This document shows positions 1 to 7,717 of a DNA stretch of 64,000 nucleotides, in pieces. The stretch lies in NCBI RefSeq assembly GCF_014646055.1, contig NZ_BMMS01000011.1, positions 168,050 to 232,049 on the forward strand, given 5' to 3'. The notes beneath the pieces are model-generated. The model saw nothing but the letters and a program-made list of their open reading frames with translations, was not told where the DNA came from and searched no databases. Each line of letters begins with the position of its first letter. The stretch's first letter is position 1. Origin of the DNA: Wenjunlia tyrosinilytica (lineage in GTDB: Bacteria > Actinomycetota > Actinomycetes > Streptomycetales > Streptomycetaceae). Made by a program: the position numbers and the translations under genes.

Positions 1-196
1 GGGGTGAAGGGGCGTCGGCGCCGACCCCGAACAGGCCGAGGTCGTGGTCGTTGTCCGTGCCCGCGGCGCGTAGGAAAGCGGCGCGGTCGCCCATGCGGTC
101 GGCGACCTCGAAGCCGAAGACGCGTGTGTAGAAGTCCACGGAACGGTCGACGTCGCGGACGTAGAGGACGGCGTGGTTCAGACGGCGAACAGTCAT
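1..196 (-). CDS. VOC (glyoxalase/bleomycin-resistance) family protein, partial
   Basis: Only the first 65 residues are in the window; the gene runs off the left edge. The start ATG is at 196. The N-terminus reads MTVRRLNHAVLYVRDVDRSV, the usual first beta-alpha-beta module of vicinal-oxygen-chelate proteins: a His at residue 8 that commonly ligands the metal, then DxxRSVDFYTRVFGFEV. Such proteins are dioxygenases, isomerases or drug-binding proteins, and the substrate cannot be read from this fragment. It is divergent from the YbaK gene across an 87-base gap that is clearly more AT-rich than its surroundings and probably holds both promoters. Confidence 0.8.
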   Translation of the reverse strand, partial: MTVRRLNHAVLYVRDVDRSVDFYTRVFGFEVADRMGDRAAFLRAAGTDNDHDLGLFGVGADAPSP

Positions 197-283
197 CTTA
201 TTCTCACTTTCAATCTCTTCCTAGAAAGGTACACCCGTGATAAGCGTTCGGCAAGAGCCTGCCCACTTGGGTAGCGTCTGCCC

Positions 284-793
284 ATGTCGACGCCGAACGC
301 CCGCTTCAGCGCAGCACTGGAAGAGCTGAAGCTCACCTTGGAAATCCAGTCGTTTCCGGAGTCCACCCGGACCGCGGGCGAGGCGGCGGCCGCGATCGGC
401 TGCGAGCTCGCCCAGATCGCCAAGTCCCTCGTCTTCGAGGCGGACGGGCAGCCCGTTCTCGTGCTGATGGACGGCGCGTCTCGGGTCGATGTCGACCTCG
501 TCGCCAAGGAGCTCCGCGCGGCGAAGGTCCGCCGGGCCGGCGCGGACGTGGTGCGGGAGGCGACCGGCTACGCCATCGGCGGGGTGGCCCCGTTCGGCCA
601 CCGCACCCGCATGACCGTCCTCGCCGACCGGGGCCTGCTGCGCCACGACGTGGTGTGGGCCGCCGCCGGGACCCCGTACGCGGTCTTCGCCATCGACCCC
701 GCCCGCATGATCGAGGCGGCCGGGGGGCGGCCGGTGGACGTGCGGGAGCTCCCCGCGGACGTCCGCGAGCGCCTCGCGGACGGCGGGGAGTGA
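284..793 (+). CDS. YbaK/EbsC family aminoacyl-tRNA deacylase
   Basis: 169 residues, a complete single-domain member of the YbaK/ProX editing family, which hydrolyses mischarged tRNAs (classically Cys-tRNAPro) in the cytosol. Visible family features are IAKSLVFEADGQPVLVLMDG, in which the Lys is the conserved residue of the active pocket, and the glycine-rich stretch GYAIGGVAPFGH. The C-terminal part, WAAAGTPYAVFAIDPARMI, is also typical. Start ATG at 284. The stop TGA overlaps the GTG start of the downstream EamA gene, so the two are probably translationally coupled. The exact tRNA substrate is inferred from the family only. Confidence 0.88.
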   Translation: MSTPNARFSAALEELKLTLEIQSFPESTRTAGEAAAAIGCELAQIAKSLVFEADGQPVLVLMDGASRVDVDLVAKELRAAKVRRAGADVVREATGYAIGGVAPFGHRTRMTVLADRGLLRHDVVWAAAGTPYAVFAIDPARMIEAAGGRPVDVRELPADVRERLADGGE

Positions 794-1674
794 GCGGGTC
801 CGAAGAACTCAGCCCCGCGGTCACCCTGGCGGTACTCGCCGCCGCGGTCACCCATGCCGGCTGGAACGCCATCGCGCACGCCATCGAGGACAAGCTGGTC
901 GCTTTCACGCTGGTCGGCGGCGCGGGAGCGGTGTGCGGCGGGCTCATCGCGCCGTTCGTCGCCGTGCCGCACGCCGGTGCCTGGCCGTATCTGATCGCCT
1001 CGGTCGGTGTGCACGTCGTCTACCAGCTGCTGTTGATGGAGTCGTTCCGGCTCGGCGACTTCTCCCAGATGTATCCCATCGCCCGGGGCTCGGCCCCGCT
1101 CGTCGTCACGGTGCTCGCCGCCGTCTTCGTCGGGGAGCGGCCGGATGTGTGGCAGGCGCTCGGGGTCCTGGTCGCCTGCTGCGGACTCGCCTTCGTGGCC
1201 CTGCTCGGGCCGGGTGAGCGGCCGAAGGGCGAGGGGCCGCCGTGGCCGGCGATCTGCGCCGCCCTGGCCACGGGGCTGTCCATCGCCGCCTACACGGTCG
1301 TCGACGGCGTCGGCGTGCGTGCCGCCGGCGGCGCCCCCGGGTACACCGCCTGGCTGCTGTTGCTCCAGGGCACCGTGATCCCGTGCATCGCCGCGGTCCG
1401 GCTGCGCGGTGAACTGCCGCGCCGGGCCCGCCCCGTGGCCGGGCGCGGGATCACCGGCGGGGTGATGAGCGTGAGCGCCTACGGCCTGGTGCTGTGGGCG
1501 CAGACCAGGGGCGCGCTGGCGCCCATCGCCGCGCTGCGGGAATGTTCGATCATGGTTGGTGCGGCGATGGGCACCGTGTTCTTCAATGAACGGTTCGGGC
1601 GCCCGAGGATCGTGGCGACCGTCCTCGTCCTGGCGGGCATCGTGCTCCTCACCACAGGTGGGCGGCCGGCCTGA
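790..1674 (+). CDS. EamA/DMT family transporter
   Basis: 294 residues with about ten hydrophobic segments in two repeated halves, the layout of the drug/metabolite transporter superfamily (inner-membrane efflux of metabolites or amino acids). The chosen start is the GTG at 790, which shares GTGA with the stop of the YbaK gene; longer versions read into the YbaK coding sequence in another frame and are not credible. Segments such as HAGWNAIAHAIEDK and GDFSQMYPIARGSAPLVV are EamA-like, and the second half ends GIVLLTTGGRPA. Substrate unknown. Confidence 0.87.
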   Translation: MSGSEELSPAVTLAVLAAAVTHAGWNAIAHAIEDKLVAFTLVGGAGAVCGGLIAPFVAVPHAGAWPYLIASVGVHVVYQLLLMESFRLGDFSQMYPIARGSAPLVVTVLAAVFVGERPDVWQALGVLVACCGLAFVALLGPGERPKGEGPPWPAICAALATGLSIAAYTVVDGVGVRAAGGAPGYTAWLLLLQGTVIPCIAAVRLRGELPRRARPVAGRGITGGVMSVSAYGLVLWAQTRGALAPIAALRECSIMVGAAMGTVFFNERFGRPRIVATVLVLAGIVLLTTGGRPA

Positions 1675-1733
1675 GCCGCGCCGGTCGGGCCCGAAGACGG
1701 GGCTGACGGCAGCGGACCACCGTGAATCGGCGG

Positions 1734-2231
1734 CTACGGGACCACGGTGACGGGCCAGCGACCGGCGCGCACCAGGCGCACGGCGACGGAACCGGCGATC
1801 CGGTGCCCCGCCTGCGTCGAGGCGCCGACCAGCACTCCGTCGGCGCGGACCTCGTCGGCCGTGCGCGCCAGCTCGGTGAAGACATCGCCCCGCACGGTCC
1901 TGAACTCCCAGTCGTGCTTGCCGAGCTCACCCATGTACTCACGGATGTTCCGCGCGAACTGCTGGGCCAGTTCGTCATGCGTGCCCGCGATCATCGCGGC
2001 CGAGGCGGCGCTGACGCCGACCGTACCGCCGAAGGACTTGACGTAGAGGAAGACCAGGCGGGAGTTCTGGCGGCGAGCCAGTCCTACGGCGTAGGCGGCG
2101 GCGCGCACGGAGGTGTCCGAGCCGTCGATGCCGACGACCAGCACCTTGGGGCCGTCGGTCCCCAGTTCGAACCCCTGGGGCCGGACCTGCTCTTCCCGGC
2201 CGCCCCGCTCTTCCCGTTCCTCCGCTGCCAT
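1734..2231 (-). CDS. universal stress protein (UspA family)
   Basis: 165 residues. After a charged Glu/Arg-rich leader of about 28 residues comes one Usp domain: VLVVGIDGSDTSVRAA at its start, and a C-terminal nucleotide-binding segment GASTQAGHRIAGSVAVRL that approximates the G-x2-G-x9-G(S/T) motif of ATP-binding Usp proteins, followed by RAGRWPVTVVP. Cytosolic; the family protects against stress or serves as a nucleotide sensor. It is convergent with the EamA gene. The minisatellite lies upstream of its start, within its probable promoter region. Confidence 0.88.
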   Translation of the reverse strand: MAAEEREERGGREEQVRPQGFELGTDGPKVLVVGIDGSDTSVRAAAYAVGLARRQNSRLVFLYVKSFGGTVGVSAASAAMIAGTHDELAQQFARNIREYMGELGKHDWEFRTVRGDVFTELARTADEVRADGVLVGASTQAGHRIAGSVAVRLVRAGRWPVTVVP

Positions 2232-2273
2232 GCGACAAGCATGGCATGTACAACAACGGGCTCGGCGACGGCC

Positions 2274-2427
2274 GTCGTCAGTCGCCCGTCGCCCGTCGCC
2301 CGTCGCCCGTCGCCCGTCGCCCGTCGTCAGTCGTCAGTCGCCCGTCGCCCGTCGCCCGTCGCCCGTCGTCAGTCGTCAGTCGTCAGTCGCCCGTCGCCCG
2401 TCGTCAGTCGTCAGTCGTCAGTCGTCA
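2274..2427. repeat. heptamer minisatellite, 22 tandem units of two types
   Basis: Exactly 22 back-to-back 7-mers (154 bp). Only two unit types occur, GTCGCCC and GTCGTCA, differing at two positions. They are arranged in blocks on the + strand: 1 TCA unit, 6 CCC, 2 TCA, 4 CCC, 3 TCA, 2 CCC, 4 TCA. The array lies between the start of the Usp gene (2231) and the end of the SDR gene, and the last unit supplies the SDR stop codon. It probably varies in copy number between strains by slippage. Confidence 0.97.
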
Positions 2428-3213
2428 GTCTTCGAAGGGGCCCAGCATCCCGAGGTTGGCCACGAGCAGGCCGCCGTCGACGGGCAGGGTGACCCCGGTG
2501 ATCCACGAGGCATCGCAGGATGCCAGGAAGGCGCAGGCGGCGGCGATGTCCGAGGGCTCGCCCACTCTGCCGAGCGGGTAGTGGCGGACCACCCGTTCCA
2601 GGAACTCCGCCCCGCCCTCGCCATCCCAGTTGGGGGTCCTGGTGGTGCCGGGTGCGACAAGGTTCACGCGCACCCCGTGCCTGGCGTACTCGACGGCGAG
2701 CGTGCGGGTCAGCGAGGAGAGCCCGGCCTTGGCCGCGCTGTAGGCATGGTCGCCGAAGTACATCTGCCCGTTGACCGAGCCGATGTTGACCACCGCGCCC
2801 CGGCCGGAGGCGATCAGATGCGGCATGGCCGCCTTGGCGCAGCGGAACGCCCCGGTGAGGGTGATGTCCATGTCCCGGGCCCACCCCTCCTCGGTGAGGT
2901 GTCTCAGGTCGCTGCCTGCGCCGACCGAGGCCGCGTTGTTCACGAGCACGTCGAGCCGGCCGAACCGTTCCACCGCCGCCACGACAGCGGCGTTCACCGA
3001 CTCCGGGTCGGCGACGTCGCACAGGTGGGGGAACGCCGAGTCCGCCGATCCCGTGGCCTCCCCGATACGGCGCGCCGCCGCCTCGGCCTTGGCGCTGTCC
3101 CGGTCGGTGACCGCGACCCGGGCGCCCTCGCGGGCGAACCGCAGCGCGATCGCCTCGCCCATGCCCTGGCCCGCGCCGGTCACGAACACCGCGTGCCCCT
3201 CGAACCGTGCCAT
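2425..3213 (-). CDS. SDR family oxidoreductase
   Basis: 262 residues, the length of a classical short-chain dehydrogenase/reductase. N-terminal dinucleotide motif TGAGQGMGEA (TGxxxGxG), then NNAA at the end of beta-4, catalytic Ser in GSVNGQMYFG and the YSAAK Tyr/Lys pair. A cofactor region starting with VTDRDSAKAE suggests NAD(H) or NADP(H) without deciding which. The C-terminus ends VDGGLLVANLGMLGPFED. The stop codon is contributed by the edge of the heptamer minisatellite. Substrate is not predictable; it stands alone as a monocistron. Confidence 0.9.
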   Translation of the reverse strand: MARFEGHAVFVTGAGQGMGEAIALRFAREGARVAVTDRDSAKAEAAARRIGEATGSADSAFPHLCDVADPESVNAAVVAAVERFGRLDVLVNNAASVGAGSDLRHLTEEGWARDMDITLTGAFRCAKAAMPHLIASGRGAVVNIGSVNGQMYFGDHAYSAAKAGLSSLTRTLAVEYARHGVRVNLVAPGTTRTPNWDGEGGAEFLERVVRHYPLGRVGEPSDIAAACAFLASCDASWITGVTLPVDGGLLVANLGMLGPFED

Positions 3214-3337
3214 CGCGCCTCCCCTGGGATCCCGGCGTCCGAACGGCCGGGTCTGCGGAGATCAACTCCAGCACCCGCCCGCCGCATTGATCAAGACCCG
3301 TGCACGGGATCCGCGACCCGCGCCCGCGCAGACGGAA

Positions 3338-3367
3338 GGCCCCCGACGCGTGCTGCGGTCGGGGGCC
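3338..3367 (-). terminator. hairpin terminator of ohr
   Basis: A perfect 10-bp stem GGCCCCCGAC / GTCGGGGGCC with a 10-nt loop lies about 60 bases beyond the ohr stop codon. No T-run is seen, as is usual for such organisms. Confidence 0.7.
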
Positions 3368-3430
3368 GGTCCGAAGGTGCCGGGGTTCAACGCCGGGGGG
3401 CGGCGCTGAACCGACGCCGAGCGACGGGGC

Positions 3431-3862
3431 TCAGGCGGCGACGGTGAGCGCCACGTCGATGTTGCCGCGGGTGGCGTTGGAGTACGGGCAGACCTGGTGC
3501 GCCTGCTCGACCAACTGGCGGGCGGTGGCCTCGTCCACGGACGGGATGGTGACGAGTAGTTCGACGGCGAGGCCGTAGCCCTGCTGTGCGTTCGGGCCGA
3601 TGCCGACCTTCGCCGAGACGGTGGAACCGGTGATGTCGGCCTTGAGGCGGCGGGCGACGACACCGAGGGCGCTCTGGAAGCACGCGCTGTAGCCCGCGGC
3701 GAAGAGCTGCTCGGGGTTGGTGCCCTCGCCGTTGCCGCCGAGCTCCTTCGGAGGGGCCACGGCCAGGTCGATGTGCCCGTCGGAGCTGGTGATCCGGCCG
3801 TCCCGGCCGCCGTGGGCGGTGGCCTCGGCGGTGTAGGCGATCTTGGTCGGCTTGGTGGACAT
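3431..3862 (-). CDS. ohr: organic hydroperoxide resistance protein Ohr (OsmC family)
   Basis: 143 residues. Ohr is a cytosolic thiol peroxidase that reduces organic hydroperoxides with its two cysteines. Both are present: one in AAGYSACFQSALG and one in the HQVCPYSNATRGN motif near the C-terminus. The ATG at 3862 (MSTKPTKIAYTAEATAHGG) is chosen because it has an AAGGAC-type ribosome site just upstream and matches the family length; the upstream extension is promoter sequence. The regulator gene ohrR lies 156 bases upstream on the same strand. The intergenic region carries a GCACAAT half-site (3926-3932), also found at the ohrR start, suggesting OhrR control of both. Confidence 0.93.
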   Translation of the reverse strand: MSTKPTKIAYTAEATAHGGRDGRITSSDGHIDLAVAPPKELGGNGEGTNPEQLFAAGYSACFQSALGVVARRLKADITGSTVSAKVGIGPNAQQGYGLAVELLVTIPSVDEATARQLVEQAHQVCPYSNATRGNIDVALTVAA

Positions 3863-4018
3863 GGTGGGGTCCTTCCGTTTCGTTCGAGACTGCCGGACGA
3901 GAAAAACTGTACACGTTTTAATCGCGCACAATGCTTCTCGGCCGCGAAGAGTGACGCACCGCACACCCATGGAGTGCGAAAAGACCCGGGACGGCAGGGG
4001 CAGGCCCAAAGGGCGGCG

Positions 4019-4459
4019 TCAGGACATACGGTCGGCGATCTCGCGCAGCTTCTCCCGCAGCGCGATCGCCTCCTCCACCGTCACCCCGAACGCCCTGCCC
4101 ATCGACTGGGGCACGCATTCGGCGTCCTGGCGCAGTGCCTCGCCCTTGTCCGTGAGCACCACCAGCACCGAGCGCTCGTCGTCCGGACGCCGCTCACGCC
4201 GCACCAGCCCGGAGGTCTCCAGCCGCTTCAGCAGCGGCGACATCGTCCCGTAGTCCAGGTGCAGCGCTCGAGCGAGCTCCTTGACCGGCACGCTCCCGCG
4301 CTCCCACAGCACCAGCATCACCAGGTACTGCGGGTAGGTGATGCCCAGCTCGTCCAGCAGCGGGCGGTAGGCCGAGGTCACCGCACGCGAGGCCGCGTAC
4401 AGCGCGAAGCACAGCTGGTCGTCCAGGGAGAGGGACGGCTTGGTGGTCTGCTCGCTCAC
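4019..4459 (-). CDS. ohrR: MarR family redox regulator OhrR
   Basis: 146 residues. OhrR represses ohr and is inactivated when organic peroxides oxidise its N-terminal cysteine. That cysteine is visible in LDDQLCFALYAASRAV, and the winged helix follows (VKELARALHLDYGTMSPLL, then RRERRPDDERSVLVVLT). The start is the GTG at 4459 (VSEQTTKPSLSL); upstream codons give an unrelated Arg/Ala-rich sequence. The dyad CACAAT-N3-ATTGTG covers this start codon, consistent with autorepression. Confidence 0.92.
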   Translation of the reverse strand: MSEQTTKPSLSLDDQLCFALYAASRAVTSAYRPLLDELGITYPQYLVMLVLWERGSVPVKELARALHLDYGTMSPLLKRLETSGLVRRERRPDDERSVLVVLTDKGEALRQDAECVPQSMGRAFGVTVEEAIALREKLREIADRMS

Positions 4460-4471
4460 AATTCCATTGTG
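4457..4471. promoter_or_regulatory. OhrR-type operator dyad at the ohrR start
   Basis: Perfect inverted repeat CACAAT-TCC-ATTGTG overlapping the ohrR start codon. A further GCACAAT half-site occurs at 3926-3932 in the ohr promoter region. Assignment to OhrR is inferred from position and resemblance to known AATTGT-type OhrR boxes. Confidence 0.6.
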
Positions 4472-4506
4472 CACGACTGAACTGCGGCTGCCGGCAGCTG
4501 CCGCGG

Positions 4507-5325
4507 CTACCGGGCGGGCACCACCACCGAACGGGGGTCGAAGCCGAACGGCAGCTCCAGCCGGTGCTCGCTCATCAACGTGTCGTCGCACAGCAGAGCC
4601 TGTGTGGGCCCGTCCGCAGCGACCACCCCTTCGGAGAGCACCACCGAGCGGGGGCACAGCTCCAGCGCGTACGGCAGATCGTGGGTGACCATGAGCGTGG
4701 TCACGTCGAGCGAGCGCAGGATGTCGGCGAGCTCGCGGCGGGCGGCCGGGTCGAGATTGGACGAGGGCTCGTCCAGGACCAGGATCTCCGGCTCCATCGC
4801 GAGCACCGTGGCGACCGCGACGCGGCGGCGCTGGCCGAACGAGAGGTGGTGCGGCGGCCGGTCGGCGAACTCCGCCATGCCCACCTGCCCCAGCGCCTTC
4901 CCCACCCGCGCGGCCAGTTCCTCCCCGCGCAGCCCGGTCGTCGCCGGACCGAAGGCCACGTCCTCGCGGACCGTGGGCATGAACAGCTGGTCGTCGGGGT
5001 CCTGGAAGACAATGCCTACGCGGCGCCTGATCTCCTTGAGGTTCTTCTTCTCCACCGGCAGGCCACCGACGCGCACGGTGCCGCGCCCGCCTCCGAGGAT
5101 GCCGTTGAGGTGGAGGACGAGGGTGGTCTTCCCGGCCCCGTTGGGCCCGAGGATCGCCACCCGCTCCCCGCGGCCGACCGCCAGATCGACACCGAAGAGC
5201 GCCTGGTGCCCGTCCGGGTAGGCGAAGGCGAGGCCCTCGACGGACAGGGAACCGGCGTCAGGCGCGGCGGCGGATGCACCGGCGGGCGTACCGGTCCTCG
5301 CGGCGTCGGCGTCCACGGTCGTCAT
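4507..5325 (-). CDS. cbiO: energy-coupling factor ABC transporter ATP-binding protein (CbiO/NikO)
   Basis: 272 residues. ATPase of a group I ECF importer for cobalt or nickel. Motifs in order: Walker A GPNGAGKTTLVLHL, Q-loop VGIVFQDPDDQLF, signature LSFGQRRRVAVATVL, Walker B ILVLDEPSSNLD and the switch His in MVTHDLPYALEL. The ATG at 5325 shares ATGA with the cbiQ stop, which fixes the start and implies coupled translation. It is the last gene of the cbiM-PDGLE-cbiQ-cbiO operon. Metal preference is discussed under cbiM and the Nur-like box. Confidence 0.93.
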   Translation of the reverse strand: MTTVDADAARTGTPAGASAAAPDAGSLSVEGLAFAYPDGHQALFGVDLAVGRGERVAILGPNGAGKTTLVLHLNGILGGGRGTVRVGGLPVEKKNLKEIRRRVGIVFQDPDDQLFMPTVREDVAFGPATTGLRGEELAARVGKALGQVGMAEFADRPPHHLSFGQRRRVAVATVLAMEPEILVLDEPSSNLDPAARRELADILRSLDVTTLMVTHDLPYALELCPRSVVLSEGVVAADGPTQALLCDDTLMSEHRLELPFGFDPRSVVVPAR

Positions 5326-6086
5326 AGCGTCCACCATCCCATCAGGCACACCGCGAGCGCCGCGGCGGGCAGGGCGACGGCCGTGGCCCACTGGGCGCGG
5401 GTGGCCGTCACCTCGTCGATCACCGGCATGGTCCCGGCGTAGCCGCGGCTGACCATCGCCAGGTGCACCCGCTCGCCCCGCTCGTAGGAGCGGATGAACA
5501 GCGCGCCCGCGGACTTGGCCAGCACACCCCACTGCCGCACTCCCCGCGCGGTGAAACCGCGCGACTCCCTGGCGATCCGCATCCGCCCCATCTCGGCGGT
5601 GATCACATCTGCGTACCGGATCATGAACGAGGCGATCTGTACGAGAAGCGGGGGCATCCTCAGCCGTTGCAGCCCGAGCAGGAGCTCACGCAGCTCGGTC
5701 GTGGAGGCCAGCAGCACCGAGGCGGCGACACCGAGTGTGCCCTTGGCCAGGATGTTCCAGGCGCCGAGCAGTCCCGGAACGCTCAGCGACACACCGAGGA
5801 CCTCCGTGCGCTCACCGTTGGCGAAGAACGGCAGCAGGAACGCGAACAGGACGAACGGGATCTCGATCAGCAACCGCCTCAGCAGGAACCCGAACGGCAC
5901 CCTGGCCACGGCGGCGACGGCCACCAGCAGCGCCGCGTACCCGGCGAACGCCCCGTACGCCTCGCGCGGGGTGGCCACCACGACGAGCACGAAGGCGAAG
6001 GTGGCGGCGAGCTTGCAGTGCGGTGGAAGCCGGTGCACGGGCGAGTGCCCGTGGCGGTACATCCGGTGCGCGTGACCTGCGCCCAT
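5322..6086 (-). CDS. cbiQ: ECF transporter T component CbiQ (cobalt/nickel)
   Basis: 254 residues; the membrane coupling subunit that joins the ATPase to the substrate-binding CbiM. There are several transmembrane stretches, and the cytoplasmic coupling helices contain the Ala-Arg-Gly type motifs expected here: RIARESRGFTARG and MVSRGYAGTMP. N-terminus MGAGHAHRMYRHGHSPVHRL is His-rich, a common feature of this subfamily. It overlaps cbiO by four bases and lies six bases after the PDGLE gene. Confidence 0.92.
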   Translation of the reverse strand: MGAGHAHRMYRHGHSPVHRLPPHCKLAATFAFVLVVVATPREAYGAFAGYAALLVAVAAVARVPFGFLLRRLLIEIPFVLFAFLLPFFANGERTEVLGVSLSVPGLLGAWNILAKGTLGVAASVLLASTTELRELLLGLQRLRMPPLLVQIASFMIRYADVITAEMGRMRIARESRGFTARGVRQWGVLAKSAGALFIRSYERGERVHLAMVSRGYAGTMPVIDEVTATRAQWATAVALPAAALAVCLMGWWTL

Positions 6087-6092
6087 GGCCGT

Positions 6093-6614
6093 CTACCGCG
6101 ACCTGTCGGGGGACGGATCGGACTTGTCGGCGGCGGACCTGTCGGCGGCGGAGCTGTCGGGGGCGGAGCTGTCGGGGGCGGATTTGTCCGCGATGTGGGC
6201 AGAACGGTCGGGGGCGGGGGCGGACCTGTCGAGGGCGGGGGCGGGACGGCGGCGGACCACCCAGAACACCCCGGTGCCGACGGCCAGGGTCGCACCCACG
6301 CCGATCACACCCGCGAGGCCGCCGGACAGCCGTGGATTGTCCACGTTCTTGGTCTGGTACTCGGCGAGCGGCGAGTCGGAGAGACGGTGGTCCTCGGCCT
6401 TCCGGTCGATGCCCTGGTCCTTGGCGACCTTCTCCAGCCCGTCGGGCCGGCTGGAGGCGTAGTAGCTGAAGAACCCGGCCAGGAAGAGGGCGAGGATGAC
6501 ACCCGCGATCCAGAAGACGCGGTTGTCGTGCAGGGACCGGCGCACAGCGGTCATGGGCCGTGCGGTCGTGGGCCGTGCGGTCGTGGGCCGTTGCGTTGCG
6601 GACCGAGCAGTCAT
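6093..6614 (-). CDS. PDGLE domain protein (CbiN/NikN-like ECF small subunit)
   Basis: 173 residues with two transmembrane helices (about 34-55 and 98-122) flanking the signature SSRPDGLEKVAKDQGID. In group I ECF metal importers this two-helix subunit pairs with CbiM. Both tails are repetitive: the N-terminus repeats RPTTA/RPMTA and the C-terminus repeats APDSSAPDSS and AADRSAADKSD. These are probably slippage-prone extensions without conserved function. The true start may instead be Met21 (6554), close to the first helix. Confidence 0.85.
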   Translation of the reverse strand: MTARSATQRPTTARPTTARPMTAVRRSLHDNRVFWIAGVILALFLAGFFSYYASSRPDGLEKVAKDQGIDRKAEDHRLSDSPLAEYQTKNVDNPRLSGGLAGVIGVGATLAVGTGVFWVVRRRPAPALDRSAPAPDRSAHIADKSAPDSSAPDSSAADRSAADKSDPSPDRSR

Positions 6615-6628
6615 GGTTCGTCGCCCTC

Positions 6629-7483
6629 TCAGGCCTTGGCGTCCTGCGGTCTGTCGCGGACGCCGCTCGGAGTCGTCCTCCCGGCGTCAGCGGGCGCGGC
6701 GGGCGCGCTGTGCCTGGCAGGCGCTTCGGGCGCTTCGGGCGCGGCGGGCGCTTCGGGCGCGGCCTTCTCGGGCCTCCCGTGCCCGTCCTGCGCGGCCTTC
6801 GCCGTCCCCGGCCGGGTGTGCAGTTCGAGTGGGCGCTCGAGGCCCCGTGCCCCATGCACCAGGTCCGGACGCACGGCGAGCACACTGCCCACCGTGAGCG
6901 CGGTGATCGCCGCCTCGCCGAGGCCGATGAGGACATGCACGCCGATCATCGAGCCCGCCACCTTGCTCAGTGGAACGTCGGTGACGCCGCCGACCGCGTA
7001 GATCACGGTGAACACCGCGGCGGCAGCGGGAACGGAGGCGGCGGCGGCCACGAAGGCGGCCGCGGTCACCGAGCGGCGGCCGCGCGGCAGCACCTTCACC
7101 AGCAGCCGGAACAGGACGTAGGCGACCACGACGGTGGTGATCGCCATGTCCGTGACGTTGACTCCGAGCGCCGTCAGACCGCCGTCCGCGAAGAGGAGCC
7201 CCTGCATGAGGAGCACCACCGATACGCACAGCACTCCGGTGCAGGGGCCGACGAGTATCGCCGCCAGCGCACCGCCGAGCAGATGCCCGCTGGTGCCGGC
7301 GGCGACGGGGAAGTTCAGCATCTGCACCGCGAAGATGAACGCCGCCACGAGGCCGGCCAGCGGGGCGGTGCGCTCGTCGAGTTCGCGCCGGGCACCGCGG
7401 AGGCTGACCGCCACACCGGCTGCCGCGACGGCTCCGGCCCCGATCGACACGGGGGCGTCGATGAAACCGTCCGGTACATGCAC
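6629..7483 (-). CDS. cbiM: ECF transporter S component CbiM/NikM (cobalt/nickel)
   Basis: 284 residues. Substrate-specific membrane subunit: about six helices preceded by the metal-site N-terminus. The start is the GTG at 7483, giving MHVPDGFIDAP; in this family the first few residues including His2 are buried and chelate the metal, so this start is functionally decisive. A Gly/His stretch SGHLLGGALAAILVGP is characteristic. The C-terminal 65 residues are a low-complexity Ala/Pro/Glu tail. It is the first gene of the operon. The Nur-like palindrome 76 bases upstream favours nickel over cobalt as the substrate, though this is an inference. Confidence 0.92.
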   Translation of the reverse strand: MHVPDGFIDAPVSIGAGAVAAAGVAVSLRGARRELDERTAPLAGLVAAFIFAVQMLNFPVAAGTSGHLLGGALAAILVGPCTGVLCVSVVLLMQGLLFADGGLTALGVNVTDMAITTVVVAYVLFRLLVKVLPRGRRSVTAAAFVAAAASVPAAAAVFTVIYAVGGVTDVPLSKVAGSMIGVHVLIGLGEAAITALTVGSVLAVRPDLVHGARGLERPLELHTRPGTAKAAQDGHGRPEKAAPEAPAAPEAPEAPARHSAPAAPADAGRTTPSGVRDRPQDAKA

Positions 7484-7558
7484 AAGCGGTCCTTTCCGAG
7501 CCGTTCGCCCTCGCGTGTCGCAGCTTCGGCGCCGCACCTTCTTGATGATACCGACCAA

Positions 7559-7575
7559 TTGCGAGTGATTCGCAA
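7559..7575. promoter_or_regulatory. Nur-like (nickel uptake regulator) box upstream of cbiM
   Basis: Perfect palindrome TTGCGA-GTGAT-TCGCAA. It fits the published Streptomyces Nur consensus tTGCaa-N5-ttGCAA at the TTGC and GCAA cores with the right 5-base spacer. It sits between cbiM (minus) and the tricorn gene (plus). No cobalamin-riboswitch structure was recognised in the same leader. Confidence 0.65.
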
Positions 7576-7717
7576 GAGCACTGATGATGCGGACAGGAGC
7601 GCGGGCACTCCGGCACCCGCGCGAGCCGCGACCGGGGCGACGGGGCGCACGCCCGTCCGCACCCTGCTCCCGTGCGGCCCCGAGCCCGACTTGCCCGCTC
7701 CCCCCGCCCGGTCGAGC

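Noticed and set aside
2246..2581. Open frames translating the heptamer array as RRPSPVARRQSSV-type repeats
   Set aside because: A 7-base repeat yields periodic peptides in every frame; no ribosome site and overlap with the SDR gene 3' end.
6560..7717. Very long + strand open frame leading into the tricorn gene (would give 1467 residues)
   Set aside because: The upstream 386 codons are antisense to cbiM/PDGLE and read as Arg/Gly/His-rich shadow; tricorn similarity begins at 7718.
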